This document shows, in pieces, positions 38,096-51,969 of a stretch of 64,000 nucleotides of DNA. The first letter of the stretch is position 1, and every line of letters starts with the position of its first letter. The notes beneath the pieces are model-generated. The model was not told the DNA's origin. It did not search any database and was given only the letters and a program-made list of their open reading frames with translations. Position numbers and translations under genes: made by a program. Origin of the DNA: Bolinopsis microptera (Eukaryota; Ctenophora; Tentaculata; Lobata; Bolinopsidae); NCBI RefSeq assembly GCF_026151205.1, contig NC_087084.1, forward strand, positions 2,167,743 to 2,231,742, given 5' to 3'.

Positions 38096-38989
38096 AGATA
38101 GAGACCTAGTTTACTCTCCTGATCTTCCTCTGCCACCACCAGACTGACTCAGTCAGTGGAACGACGGCTTGTGCTACTTTACACACGTGGTTAAACAGAT
38201 GGCTCTTCTCAAAAACTTTCCTGAGGACATAGTGAGTATAGTTTAGGGTTTTTTTGTCTGTTTGCTCACGGAGCAGGATGCCACATCTTCATAGTCCAGG
38301 AGTCCGAAATTTTAGGGCAAATTGCAGGTTATGTGGGTACAGAACTAGCACAACTATACAATGATATAAGGGTTTTCAAATGGATTACAAAATCTTGTTG
38401 TTAATTTACCGATAATTAAATTAGATTTAATTTTGATTACAGAACATGTTCGGACAGAGCACCTTAGTAATTGTTCGGAGACAAGTTAGCATTTCAACAT
38501 CCTGTAGATCTCCAGCTACTGGGTCATGTAAAAGACAAAACGGTAGAGAGCAGCACAGGATCGTTTTACGTACAGTGCATGCATTGGGGAAAGCTAAAGT
38601 AGACTGCGCAAAAATCGGAGAAAAATCGTTCGAAATGTACAACGCACGATTATCCAACACAATTATTGGTAAAATGAGAGACTTTGGAAAGCAAATGAAG
38701 AATGTAGGGTAAAAATGAATGACCAGGGGCGCACAAAGGAAAAAAATATTAAACAGCGTTTAGTGGTTTGGGCAATCTATGGTGACAATTGGATAACTAT
38801 TTTCGTTAAAAGAGACGAGATGCAGCCAAACCAGCAGCTATAGAACCAGCCGACAAAATGCCGCTCAAACCCTGCCGTCAAAGCTAAACCCTGGCAAGAC
38901 GAAGAGGAAAACGGCAGTTAAACCGCCAGCCTCAAATGCACATTCACTGATCTTCGAGATTGCAAAGAGTCAACGATCGAAAGAACTAA
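38096..38989 (+). CDS. Secreted cysteine-containing protein gene, copy 10 (frames broken)
   Basis: Exon 1 is about 38096-38231, the intron 38232-38442 and exon 2 38443-38989. The ATG is lost (TCATCAGATAGAGACC). The donor GTGAGTATAG at 38232 is intact; the acceptor reads TTACAG. A frame running 38446-38712 is a shifted reading of exon 2, with only short matches to the reconstructed protein. The poly-A lysine stretch has seven A near 38740. The stop TAA is at 38987-38989. Confidence 0.73.
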
Positions 38990-41900
38990 TCAAATAAACA
39001 AACTAAACTCACGTACGCAAAAGAGAAGAGGCAGTGACCCTCCACCCACAAGAAATAAATGTTAAACGAATGTAAATATATCTTTTATGGTTTATTATTA
39101 TTAGTATATATATATTAATATTATTACGTCTAGTACAGGGATGGGGGAGTACTTAGTGACCTGACCGGACCATGTACATAAGGAGTGATTTAACACGCTC
39201 ACACAGGCTGATTTCAACTTCACCGTCCACCTGCTTGGGGTAATGGAGAAAGTTAATTTCAGCAGCAGATTAGCGTGTCCCCCTACTTAATGTTCAAACT
39301 ATGCTCCTTTCAAGTTTACACCGGGGCGCCATATAGGAAATTTCCTTGGATAGCTTCACGAGACAGTCACGAGATATCGATTGAGCGCGTTTTACTGGTT
39401 GATATATAGCGCGAGACATTGAGCTATCATGCAGACCCGATAACGCACCATATAAGGCGTAATAAAAGCTGCATCTAGCACAGATATTTGCAAAGCAAAT
39501 TACCATCCAGATAAGAGGCGTAATTAAGAGCAGGAGTTGCAGTGGAGTATGCAGGGAGATGTAAATAGCGTGGAATTGGGGGGTGTTAATTCGATGATAG
39601 GGTACATACAAGTAAATGTTTCGTCTCCACTAAGTTGGTATAAATTTAACTTTGGTTTTAGAACAGGTGTGTGAGGACGCGTACAAATTGAAGAGCACTG
39701 AATAAGCAGTTCAGATGGGATAAGAATGAGATTTGGCCGAACCGGCTGAAATCGTGTCACGTAGATAACTGTCTCATTACCTGTATACCTAGCTATAACT
39801 TGGTATGAAAGAGAGTGGAAACCAGACTAAAGTAAGTACGAAGTCTCGGAATCGGGGGATGCAGCCTACTATGGCATTAAATATAGAGGGCCTAGGTTCT
39901 CCCAGATCGGCATTCCAAAACAAATTTTCTGAAAATTCTAATTTCATACTTTTTTCAACATCCTACGAACACCTGGGAATGATAAAAAGATAAAAGATGC
40001 GAGCGTGCCTGAATTCACTCTACAGAGCATTTAAAGCAAAATTCATTAAGATGCACACTTTGTATATTTTTCCGACTTGAAATCTCAAAATAAGGGTTTT
40101 ATCCGTAGACAATTAACGAACAACACTGTCGACAACATGGCGCTTTTGATGCATAAACACATTTTTTCAATAAAATTTTTATCTTCGCCGCCGCGTTCGC
40201 CTCTAAACAAACTTCAAAAATATATAAAGACTTTTATTGGGTCAAAATGAAACAGGGGAATCAAAACTTCATGATCGTGCACAATATGTCAAATCTCCAA
40301 ATCCAATAAAAACAATCAAAGAACAATCAAAACACTAAAGAAATTCCTAAAAAGGAGGAACTTGTATCAGTGCATCCGGAAAGAGTATGCCAACGTTTTT
40401 GGAGAGAGCTGACCAAACCTGAAATATTTACATTTAAAAAGAGTTATTTAAGAATATTTCTATTGTCCAAGAGTTGTGTTTCAAATACATAACATTGATA
40501 GTAATAAACTGAATGTGACGAAGCTTTACCCAAACTTTTTCAGTCCTTCATAAATTCCAATAAATTTTGTAAATTCTCAATAATTTTGTATAACCTTGAG
40601 ACGTTTTCAGGAGTAATGGAGACAATGTACTCAGTATTAGACTTTACAGCTGACCGGCAATAACAGCGTCAACGCAGAACCACTCTTTTTTGAATATCGA
40701 CAATCCCAGTCCTCGTTCCTCTTGCAGTCCAACCAGCATGTTAAACATAATAAGCCATGACGCATATCATGATTGCAATGTTGACCAGTTAATGTTATAA
40801 TACGTACGTGTAACAGCCTGACAAAATTGCTCGGAGTTACATTACTGGGAACCAGGCAATATATTATGTAATCATTAAACAAGAAAGAGATTCGCGGAAT
40901 GACAGGCGAGCGCGCCCAGTAAGGGCTGAGCTGCGCCCCACTAAGAGTTTACACCGCGGTCTGAAAAACCTGGAAAGAACGCGAATATTATACTAAAAAC
41001 GTACGCGTTTATATAAAATATTTGAAAGAAACCATGGTTTTTGGTAAAATGAGGGCATGATGTAAATCATAATTTTAATGTTACCAATATTACATCTACC
41101 TTTCGTTTGTTTTTAAAATACGGTTATGGTTTCTGATTCACATGTTTGTTTCTAGTAAATAATTTTACACTGTTTAAATTAAGGTTTGTTATCACTTATG
41201 CCAAAGAAATAACCTGTAAAAGCCTATTTTTAAGAGTTTAGACTACCGAAGGGTTTGAAAAGCCACTATCCAAAGTAGAATTTTGAACTACAAACATCAG
41301 AAACATACGATAAAAAAATAAAAATTTGTATCCATAAGAGCAAAGACTCAGAGCAGAGAAACCTTCAATTCAGTTAATCATTATTAAAACTTTTAGAACG
41401 GACAGTGCCTCAAGACTAACTATTCCGATTCGGGTGCATTTCAAAACTAACAGGCATTTTGAAATAGCTATATATAATAGTTAATAAAAATTAAGCACTT
41501 TTGGACGAGCTGAAATCTCTGTATAGAGTAGCCTAGACAGACCAAACTATTCATGCCTGTACTTAGCCGGCGTGTGAACGTATTTTACACTGGAACTGCA
41601 GCAGCCAGCAACATGAAAATTACTAACATATTACACAGCGCGAGTCCTTCTAGTTCATAATTATGCAGTCTCATTGTTACAAATCTTTTGTGTCTTCATG
41701 CTCATGTGTAAATCATGGTGACTACTTTAATATAATATCATCATAAATTAACATCACTAAGGGAGCTAGAGAAAACTAGCACGTTGCTCAAACTCATAAC
41801 TTTTGTAATATAAAGCGACTTTACAAAGCATCTTTGTAACACAAGTCTGCACTAATTATTAATTTTATTTGTGTTTAACTTTGGAGCAAGAGAATAGAGC

Positions 41901-42298
41901 CATTCAGATCATGTTGGAGCATTGTGGTTAACTTTTTGTGATCAGTTATGCGTTTTAGATAAAAGCAGATATTTATCGCCATCTAGCGAAAATTAAGATC
42001 GAGGTCTTTCATGTCTTTACATTCGGTGACCCCTTTTGTGTTTATCAGAAGCAGGATTTTTATTTATGGACATAGGTTTGATGGTTGCAACTAGACTTCA
42101 ATTACAAGTCAAATCTAATTGCAGGTGTTTAAAATTACATTTCTCTATAAAATGTTTATTCTATTCTTAGTTATTAATACAAAGTTATGGTTACCAATAC
42201 CATAGTTATTAAAATAACTTATAACATTAGTGATTTTTTAGATTAAATAAAAACTCTCACAATTCACAACTAATTCCAATAGCGACAGTAATACTCAA
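38990..42298. other. Spacer 10 (noncoding)
   Basis: CCATATAAGG is intact at 39448-39457; the second box reads CCAGATAAGAGG. The E-box palindrome is altered (CTTCACGAGAC near 39355). The 12-bp-stem hairpin (40025-40056) has a perfect left arm and a changed right arm. A segment ATGGGGG before GAGTACTTAG (near 39142) is extra relative to other copies. Two overlapping open runs on the - strand (39294-39760) arise from local indels and are not shared. Confidence 0.7.
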
Positions 42299-43195
42299 CT
42301 GAGAAGAGTCCTAGTTCTACTCTGAATCTTCCTCTGCCACCACCAACTGACGCAGACAAATTGTAACGACGGCGAGCTACATTTTCACACGTGTATAAAC
42401 AGGATGGACTCTTCCTCAAAAACTTCTGATGGACTTAGTGAGTATAGTTTAGGGTTTTTTTTGTTGTTTCTCAGGGCAGAATGCCACAACATCATAGGTC
42501 CAGGAGTTCCGAACTTTTAGGCAAAGTGCTAGTATATTTGTACAACCAGCACAACCTAGTCAATGAGATTTGGGTTTTCAAATGTAAAAAAACTGTGTAA
42601 TTTTACAGAAATTTAATTAATTTAATTTTTGATTTCAAGAAGCATGTTATCATCGGACAGAGCACCTTAGTAATGTGCGGAAGGACAAGTGTCATTACAA
42701 CCTCAGTAGTATTCTCAGCACTGGACAGTGTAATATGACAAAACGTAGAGAGCAAAGCACAGATACGTTAAACGTACACAGTGCTTGCAGTGGGATGCCT
42801 TAAAGTAGACTGCGCAAAAATCTGAGAAAAAACGCCGAAATGTACAACGGCACGAATTTACAAAAACAATTTGGTAAAAAGAGTGACTTTGAAAGCAATG
42901 GAAGAATGGAGGGTAAAATGAATGAGCAGGTCGCACAAATGAAAAAAATTATTAACACAGCGTTTAGTAGGTTTGGGGTCAATCCTTGGAGACAATTGGA
43001 ATAAAAAATTATCGTTAAAGAAGAACGAAGATGCAGCCACACGCAGCTATAGAACCTTGCCGACAAAAATGCCGCTCAACCGTCCGTCAAAGCTAAACCC
43101 TGCAGACGAAGGGAAAAACGGCAGTTCAACCGCCAGCCTCAAAATCACATTCACTGATTCCTCGAGATTGCTCAGAGCAACATCGACGAACCTAA
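42299..43195 (+). CDS. Secreted cysteine-containing protein gene, copy 11 (frames broken)
   Basis: Exon 1 is about 42299-42437, the intron 42438-42639 and exon 2 42640-43195. The start codon reads CTG. The donor GTGAGTATAG at 42438 is intact; the acceptor has an extra base (TTTCAAG). Exon 2 begins with an insertion (ATGTTATCATCGGACAG). The 42973-43266 frame contains GSILGDNW and NGSSTASLK, anchoring the end of the helical region and the tail. The stop TAA is at 43193-43195 and AATAAA at 43262-43267. Confidence 0.75.
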
Positions 43196-46100
43196 TCAAA
43201 GAAACGAAACTACACTCACGGACGCAAAAGTGTAGAGGCCGTGACCCTCAGCCCCACATGAAATAAATGTTAAAAGAATGTAGCAATAATATCTTTTAAG
43301 GTTAATTAATATTATTATAGATTATTATTATTATTATACTCTAGAAAGGGAGTACTTAGTGACCGGGACAATGTAGCATAAGGAGTGATTTAACACCTCA
43401 CACAGGCTGACTTCAACTTCACACCGCCACCTGCTGGGTAATGGTAGAATTAAATTTCACTGCAGAATTAGCGGTGTCCCACTTAATGTTCAAACTAGCT
43501 CTTTCCTAGTTTACACGGGGCGCCATATAGAAGAATTTCCTGGATATCTGTCACTGAACAGTCAACGAGATATCGATTGAGCGCGTTTACTGTTGGAAAT
43601 ATAGCGCGTGCATTGAGCTATCATGCAACCCTATTACGCACATATAAGCGTAATTTAAAAGCTGCATCTAGCACGTGATATTTGCAAGCTAAATACACAA
43701 CCATATAAGGCGTAATTAAGAGCAGGGGAGTTGCAGTGGAGTTGCAGGAATTTGTCATAGCGAGAAATATTGGTGGTAAATTCGATGATAAGGTACATAC
43801 AAGTAAATGTTTTCGTTTCCTATGTTTGTTATAAAGTTTTTAACTTTGGTTTTATTAGAACAGTGTGGTGAGGCCGCGTACAAATGAAGTGCACAGATTT
43901 GCAGTTCAGAAGGTAAGAATTGAGATTTGGCCGAACCGCTGAAAACGTTGTTACTTTGAAAACTGTCTCGATTACCTTTGTTACCTAGCTAGTAACATGG
44001 AAAGAAGAGAGAGAGGAAACCAGAGACTAAAGTAAACGAAGACTCGGGAATCGGGTATGCACCTACAATGGGCATGAATATAATAGAGGTCCCTAGGTTG
44101 CTCCCCATATCGGCATGTCCAATATAACACATTTTCCTGAAAATTTCAAATTTCATACTTTTCATCAGTCCTACGAACCCACCTGGAAATAATAAAAAGA
44201 TAAAAAGATGCGAGCGTGCTGAATCACACTACAGAGCATTTAAAGCAAAAATTCTTAAAGAAAGCTCACTTTAGTAATTAATTTCCGACTTGAAATCTCC
44301 AAAAAAATGGTTTTATCCGTAACAATTAACGACACGTTCCGACAACATGGCGCTTTTGATCATAAACACAATTTTTTCATAAAATTTTATCTTCGCCGCG
44401 TACGCCTATAAAAAATTCAAAAAAAATATAAAGACTTTTAATGTTCAAAATGAAACAGGGGAATCAAAACTTCTTGATCGTGCAACAATATGTCAAATCT
44501 CATAACCAATAAAAACAATCAAAGACAATCAAAACACTAAAGAAATTCACTAAAAAGGAGGAACGAGTAGCAGTGCATCGGAAAGAGTTGACACGTTTTT
44601 GGAGAGAGCTGTCCAAAACTGATAAATATTTAAAATTTAAATAGAGTGTATTTAAAATATTTCTATTGTCCTAGAGTTGTGTTTCAAATACATAACAGTT
44701 GATAGTAATAAACTGAATGTGACGAAGCTTTACCAAACTTTTCAGTCCTTCATAAGATTCCAATGAATTTTGTAAAATTCACAATAATTGAAATAACCTG
44801 AGACGTTTCAGGAAGTAAAGAGACAATGGTTACTCAGTATTAGACTTAACAGCTGACCGCAATAACAGCGTTCAACGTCAGAAAACCTTCTATTTTTGAA
44901 TATCGACAATCCTGTCTCTTTCCGTCTATGCAGTCAACCGCATGTGAAACAATAAGCATGACGCATATCATTGATTGCAATGTTGACCCAGATAATTGTT
45001 ATAATACGTAACGTGTAAACGAGCCTGACAAAATTGCTCAGAGTTTACAATAACCTGGGGACCTCTGGCTATTTTTATGTTACATAAACATGAAAGAGAT
45101 ACTGCGGAATGACAGGCTGAGCGCGGACCAAGTAAGGCAGAGCGCGGCCCACTAAGAGTTTACCATAACCGCGGTCAGAAAAACTTGGAAAGATCGCGAA
45201 ATATTATACAAAAAACGTAAGCGTTTTTATAAAATAATTGGAAAGAAACATGGGTTGGTAAATTTGTCTGATGAAATCATAATTAAATTGTTTAAAAATA
45301 TTACAACTACCATTATCTTTGTTGTTTAAACGGTATTGTTCTGATACACTGTTTTTTGTCTGTTAAATTTTCACTAGTTTAAATTAAGGATTGTGTTACA
45401 CTTTTTGCCAATGAAAATAACTGTATAAGCCTAATTTTAAGATTAAGAGACTTCCGTAGGGTTTGAAAGCCACTATCTGTAGAATTTTAGAACATACAAA
45501 CATCGAAACATACGATTAAAAAAATAAAAATTTGTAAGCCATAAGAGCAAAAGAACAGAGCAGAGAAACCTTCATTACAGTTACATGTTTACTTTTATAA
45601 CGGACGTGCCCTCAAGAAACTACTTTTTCTGATTCGTTTTCATTTCAAAACTAGTACCAGTACAATGAAATAGCTATTTTAGATATTAAAATAAAAATTA
45701 AGCACTTTGACAGCTTTAATCGCTGTTATAGTAAGCCTAACAGACCAAACTATTCAGTCTGTACTTAGCCGCGTTTGATCGTAATTTACACAGGCAGTCA
45801 GCCACAACATGAAATTAACAAACATATTACACAGCTCGAGCTTCTAGTTCATAAATAATGGCAGTCTCATGTTACTAAATCTTTTGTGTCCTTCCAGGCT
45901 CATGTGTATATCATGTGACTAATTTAAAATAATAACTAACATATAAAAACACACAGAGGGAGCTAGAGAAACTTAGCAAGTTTGCTCAAACTCATAACTA
46001 TGGGTTAAATAAAAAGCGACTTACAAAGCTTCTTTGTATAACAAGTCTTGCACTAATTATTACGTTTATTTGTGGTAACGTTGGAGCTAAGATAGAGCTC

Positions 46101-46503
46101 ATTCCAATCATGTTGGAGCATTGTGTTAACTTTTTTGTTATCAGTTTATGCGTGTTAAGAATAAAAGCAGATATTTTATCGCATTGCTGAAAAATTAAGA
46201 TCGAGGGCTTTCATGTCTTTACATATCGTGACACCTGTTTAGTGTTTACTGAGCAGGATTTTTTATTAAGGACAAAGTGTTTGATGTTGCAACTAACAAT
46301 CAATTTAACAAGCAAACTAATTGCAGGTGTTAAAATTACTAATTCACTATAAAATTTATAAGCTATTCCTTTAGTTTATTTAATACCTAAAATTATGGTT
46401 ACCAAAACATAGATTATTATAATAACTAAAATCATAGGTTGAATTAGAATAATAAAAACTCTACATTCACAACTAATTCAAATAGCGAAGTTAAGACCTC
46501 ATC
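43196..46503. other. Spacer 11 (noncoding)
   Basis: AATAAA is at 43262-43267. CACGTG in AGCACGTGATA is at 43672-43677, and the second CArG box is intact at 43701-43710; the first is shortened. The GGAGTTGCAG repeat is clear at 43727-43737 and 43738-43748. The 12-bp-stem hairpin near 44234-44266 has extra bases in the right arm. No coding frame is conserved with other copies. Confidence 0.7.
43727..43756. repeat. Short tandem triplication of GGAGTTGCAG
   Basis: GGAGTTGCAGT (43727-43737) and GGAGTTGCAGG (43738-43748) are followed by a third, diverged member (GAGTTGTAAT in the cross-copy form). It lies just after the second CArG box in every unit. Confidence 0.6.
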
Positions 46504-47412
46504 ATGAGAGTAGTCCTAGTTCTACTCCTGATCTTCCACTGCCACCACCATACGAGACGCAGTCAAGTGTAACGACGGCTGGCAACTTTTCACACGTGGA
46601 TAAACAGAAGGTCTTCTCAAAACTCCTGATAGGACTTAGTGAAAAGAATATTAGGTTTTTTTTTGATTGTTTTGCCTCAGGGAGCAGGAAATCCACATAC
46701 TCATAGGTCCAGTAGATCCGAACTTTTAGGGCCAAAGAGCTAGGTTATGTGGTACAACCCTAGCACAACCTAGTCAAAGAGATTTGGGTATATCAAAATG
46801 ATAAAAAATCTTGTGTTATAAATTACAGTTAAATTAAATTAGATATAATTTATGATTTTCAGAAGCATGTTCGACACACCTTTGTGAGATAAATGTCGAA
46901 GTACAATGTGCAATTCCAACTCCGTGGATTCTCAAGCTCTGGTCAGTGTAAATGACCAAAACGTAGAGAGCATCACAGTTACGATTTACGTACATGCTTG
47001 CAGTGGGGTATGGCAAAGTAGACTGGCGCAAAATCGGAGATAATAATCGTCGAAATGTAAAACGCACGGATTTTTACAACACAATTTGGTAAAATTAGTG
47101 ACTTTGGAAAGCAAATGGAAGAATGGAGGTAAAAATGAATGAGCTGGCGCACAAATGGAAAAAAATATGAAAACAGCGTTTATTGGTGGGGTCAATCTTA
47201 GTGACAAATTTGATAAATAATTTCGTTAAAAGAGACGAAGATGCATCCAAACCAGCAGTCTATAGCACCTGCCGACAAAAATGCGCTCAACCTGCGTCAA
47301 AGCTAACCTGCCAGGACGAAGAGTGAAAACGGCCGTTCAAAACCGCCATCCTTCCAAAACACATTCACTGAATCTCGGAGAATGCAAAATAGTCAACGAT
47401 CAAAGAACCTAA
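46504..47412 (+). CDS. Secreted cysteine-containing protein gene, copy 12 (clear signal-peptide frame)
   Basis: Exon 1 is 46504-46638, the intron 46639-46862 and exon 2 46863-47412. ATG at 46504 opens MRVVLVLLLIFHCHH in frame, a second independent view of the signal peptide (compare copy 5), before a frameshift. The donor reads GTGAAAAGAA. Within exon 2 the poly-A lysine stretch near 47160 is the consensus seven A. The stop TAA is at 47410-47412. AATAAA reads AATAATTG. Confidence 0.78.
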
Positions 47413-48454
47413 TCAAAGAACTAAACAAAAACACACGAACGCAAAAGTGAAGTGGCAGTGACCCGCAGCCACATGAAATAATTGTTAAAAAGAATGTAGA
47501 AAATACTTTTTAAGGTTTATTAAATATTAATATAGTTTCTTAATATTATTACGACTAGTACAGGGAGTAACTTAGAGACCGGGACAAAGTAGCAAATGAG
47601 TGAGTTAACAGCTCAAACAGGCTGACTTCAACTTCACCGCACCGCCACATGCTTTGGGATAATGGTAGAAGTTAATTTCAGCTGCAGATTAGCGGTGTCC
47701 CCCTACTTAATGTTCAAACTAGCTTCTTACCAATTTTACACCGGGGGCGCCAAAAAGATAATTTCCTTGGATAGGCTTGTCACGTGACATCACGAGATAT
47801 CGATTGAGCGCGATTCTGGTTGGATATATAGCCGCGTACATTGAGCTATCAAGCCAGACCCGATTACGCACATAAAGGCGTAATATAAAAAGCAGCATCT
47901 AGCACGTTATATTTTGCAAAGCCAAATACACATCCATATAAGGCGTAATTAATAGTCAGGGGATTTGCAGTGGAGTTGCAGGGGATTGTAATACGTGAAA
48001 ATGGTGGGAATCGATGATTTAGGGGTACATACAAGTAAATGTTTCGTTCACTAATGTAGTTTAAAAGCTAACTTTGGTTTTAGAACAGTGTGTGAGGAAG
48101 CGTACAAATGGAAGTGCACAGATTTGCAGATCAATGGGTAGAATTGAGAATTTGGCCGAAACCGGCTGAAATCGTAGTGTACTTTGAAAACTGTCTCGAT
48201 AACCCTGTTACCTAGCTAGTAACTTGTATGAAGAGAGATTGAAACCAGACGAAAGTAAGACAAGTCTCGGGAATCGGGATGCCGCTACATGGGCAATGAA
48301 TATTATTGAGGGCCCCTAAGTGTTGCTCCCGCAGAACGGCAGTCCAATAACACATTTTCTGAAAATTCTAATTTCATACTTTTCATCAGTCCTACGAACA
48401 CACAGGGGAATGATAAAAATATAAAAAGATGCGAGCGTGCTGAATCACTCTACA

Positions 48455-48486
48455 GAGCATTTAAAGCAAAATTCTTATAAATGCTC
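48455..48486. repeat. 12-bp-stem hairpin in the spacer
   Basis: The cross-copy form is GAGCATTTAAAG, loop CAAAATT, CTTTAAATGCTC, a perfect inverted repeat. In this copy the left arm is exact and the right arm has one extra base. Equivalents lie at 2101-2132, 6295-6325, 10547-10578, 35863-35893 and 40025-40056, among others. It is followed by ACTTTTGTATAA in most copies. Confidence 0.8.
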
Positions 48487-49318
48487 ACATTAGTAAATTC
48501 CCGACTTGATATCTCAAAATAATGGTTTTATCCGTAACAATTAACGACACTGTTCGACAACATGGCGCTTTTGATGCATAAACACATTTTTCCATTAAAA
48601 TTTTTATCTTCGCCGCTGTTCGCCTAAAAAAATTCAAAAAAATATAAAGACTTTTATAGTTCAAAAGGAACAGGGGAATCATAACTACATGATCGGATCA
48701 ACAATATGTCAAATCTCATAACCAAGAAAAACAATCAAAGACAATCAAAAACACTAAAGAAATTCACAAAAAAATAGAACGTGTAGCAGTGCATCCGGAA
48801 AGAGTTGACACTATATTTGGAGGAGAGCTGTCCAAAACCTTAAAAAAATAAATTTTAATAGAGTGTATTAAGAAAAATTTCTATTGTCCAACGTTGTTGT
48901 ATTCAATACTTCACAGATGATAGTAATAAACAGAATGAGACGAAGCTTTACCAAACTTTTCAGTCCTTCATAAATTCCAATAACATATTGTAATATTCAC
49001 AATAATTTTGTATAACCTTAGACGTTTCAGGAGTAAGAGAGACAATGTACCCTATAGACTTTTACAGCCTGACCGCAATAACAGCGTCAACGTCAGAAAC
49101 CTTCTTATTGAATAATCGACAATCCTGTCCTCTTTCCATCTGCAGTCAACCTGCAAGTGAAACCTAAAAGCAAGACGCATATCATGATTGCAATGTTGAC
49201 CAGTTAATGTATATAAAACTACGTGTAAGACGAAGCCTGACAAAATTGCTCGATTTACATACCTGGGGACCCAGCTATTTTATGTACAAAATCATAGTAG
49301 AGATTCGGCGGAATGACA

Positions 49319-49358
49319 GGCTGAGCGCGGCCCAGTAAGGCTGAGCGCGGCCCACTAA
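49319..49358. repeat. Abutting duplication of a 20-base GC-rich element
   Basis: GGCTGAGCGCGGCCCAGTAA (49319-49338) is followed directly by GGCTGAGCGCGGCCCACTAA (49339-49358), one mismatch. It stands out as a GC island in AT-rich surroundings and is found once per unit (e.g. 2968-3006, 32539-32558 second member, 61888-61927). Confidence 0.85.
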
Positions 49359-50717
49359 GAGTTTTCACCGCGGTCTGTAAATCTTGGAAAGATCGCGAAA
49401 TATTATACTAAAAACGTAAGCGTTTTATATAAAATATTATGGTAAGAAACAAGGTTAGGTAAATTGGTCAGATGTAATCAAATTATATTGTTACAAATAA
49501 ACATCGTACCTTTCGTTTGTTGTAATAAACGGTTATGTATCTGAATTCTCCTGTTTTTTGTGTCTGTTAAATATTTCACTGTATAAATTAAGGTTGAGTA
49601 TCACTATTAGCCAATGATAAAACTGTTAAGCCTATTTTTAAGAGTTTTGACTTCCGTAGGGTTTGAAAAGCCACTAACTAGTAGAATTTGAAACTTACTA
49701 ACATCTGAAACATACGATTAAAAAAAAAAAAAAATTGTATCCTTAAGAGCAAAGACTCAGAGCAGAGAAACCTCATTTCAGTTAATCATGTTTACATTTA
49801 TACGACTTTGCCACAAGAACTCTTTTTCTTTCCTGATTCGTTGCATTTCAAAACTACAGGACAATTGAAAATACAATTTTATAATAGTTAATAACAATTA
49901 AGACTTTGACTAGCTGTAATCTCTTTTTAGAGTAGCCAATCATACCAAACTATTCAGTCTGTACATAAGCCGCGTGTGATCGTATTTTACACTGGCAATG
50001 CAGCCATCACCATGAAATAACCTTTAACATATTAACACAGCGTCGAGCCTTCTAGTTCATAATATGGCAGTCACATGTATACTAATCTTTTGTGTCTTCA
50101 GGCACATTTTTATATCATGTGACTACATTAAATATAATATCTAACATATATTAACATCACAGAGGGAGCTAGAGAAAACTTAGTGCAAGTATGCACAAAC
50201 TCAAAACATTGTTAATAAAAAGCGACTTAACAATACAAAGTCTTCTTGTATAACAAGTCTGCACTAATTAATAATTTTTAATTTGTGTTAACTTGGAGCT
50301 TAGATAGAGCTCAATTCAGATCAAGTGGAGCATTTTTAACTTTTTGTGATCAGTAAAAGCGTGATTAGATAAATCAGATATTATCGCAACTGCGGAAAAA
50401 TTAAGACGAGGTCTTTCATGTCTTTACCATATCGGTTTAGCATCCTGTTTAGTGTTTATCTGAGCAGGATTTTATATTATGGCGAAAGGATTTGAGGTTG
50501 CAACTAGACTTCAATATTACAAGTTCAAATCTAATTGCAGGTGTAAAATTACATTTCACTATAATATGTATTATGCTATTTCTTTAGTATATTAATACAA
50601 AGTTATGGTTACCAATACCATAGTTATTATATAACTTATATCATTTAGTTGATTTTTAGATTAAATATAAACGTCTCAACATTCAACAACTAATTCACAT
50701 AGCGATTAAACCTCATC

Positions 50718-51617
50718 ATGATAGGAGTCCCAAGTTCTACTCCCTGAATCTTCCTCTGCCACCCACCAGACTGACGCAGTCAGGTGTAACGACGCTTTGC
50801 TACTTATTTCACACGTGGTAAAACAGGAATGGCTCTACTCAAAAACTTCCTGATAGGACTTAGTGAGTATAGTTTAGGGATTTTTTTTGTTTGTTTGCTC
50901 AGGGACAGGAATGCCACATACCTCATATGTCCCAGGAGTTTCCGAACTTTTAGGCAAAGTGCTAGGTTATGGTGTACCCCTAGCACAACCTAGTCCAATG
51001 TATATGGTTTTCAAATAAGTTATAAAAAGATCTTTGTGTTAATTTTACAGTTAATAAATTAATTTAATTTTATTGATTTATCATGAAGCATGTTCGGACA
51101 GCACCTTAGAAATTGTGGCGAAGTGACAATGTGCAATTCACTCCGGTAGGATTCTCATCTCGGTCAGGTAAATACAAAACTGTAGAGAGCAGCACAGGTT
51201 GACGTTTACGTCAGTGCTTCAGTGGGGATGCTAAAGTAACTGGCGCAAAAACCGGAAGATAAAATCGTCCCGATGTACAACGGCACAACGGGATTTTACA
51301 ACACAATTTGGTAAAATGAGTGACTTTGGAAGCAATGGAAAATGGAGGGTAAAAATGAATGACTGTGCGCACAAATGAAAAAAAAATGAAAACAGCGTTA
51401 GTGGTTTGGTGTCAAACTTTGGAGACCATTGATAAAAAATTTCGTTAAAAGAGACGAAGATGCAGCAAACCAGCAGCAATAGAACCTGCCGACAAAAATG
51501 CCGCCCAACCTGCGACAAAGCAAACCTGCAGACGGAGAGCAAACGGCAGTCAACCGCCGCCTCAAATCACATTCACATATTCTCGAGATTGCAAAGAGTC
51601 AACGATCGAAAGACTAA
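50718..51617 (+). CDS. Secreted cysteine-containing protein gene, copy 13 (frames broken)
   Basis: Exon 1 is 50718-50862, the intron 50863-51085 and exon 2 51086-51617. The ATG is present, followed by ATAGGAGTCC (base changes and indels) that break the signal frame. The donor GTGAGTATAG at 50863 is intact, but the acceptor reads TTATCATG, so AG is lost. Exon 2 is shorter than average because of deletions. The stop TAA is at 51615-51617. Confidence 0.73.
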
Positions 51618-51969
51618 TCAAAGAAACGAAACTAAACACACGTACTCAAAGTGAAAGAGGCAGAGACCCTCAGCCACATGAAATAAATGTTAAAAGAATG
51701 TAGAATATACTTTTATGTTTAATATTATTAATATAGTTTATTATTAATATACTCAAGTACAGGATTACTAGTGACCGGACAATGTAGCATAAGGAGGATT
51801 TTTAAAACGCTCACACAGCTGACTTCAACTTCAACCCGCCACCATGCTTGTAATGGTAAAGTTAATTTCAAGCTGCAAAATTAGCGGTGTCCCCCCTACT
51901 ATTTAATGTCAAACTAGCTCTTTCCTAGTTTACACCGGGGGCGCCATATAGAGATTTCCTTGGATATCT

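Larger units (their letters stand above)
47413..50717. other. Spacer 12 (noncoding; intact GC-rich duplication)
   Basis: GTCACGTGAC is intact at 47779-47788 and the second CArG box at 47934-47943. The 12-bp-stem hairpin (48455-48486) has a perfect left arm and one extra base on the right. The GC-rich duplication is fully intact and abutting at 49319-49338 and 49339-49358. The AAAACG/CGTTTT hairpin follows at 49411-49426. A long A run (about 49721-49735) sits at the usual A-rich site. Confidence 0.74.
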
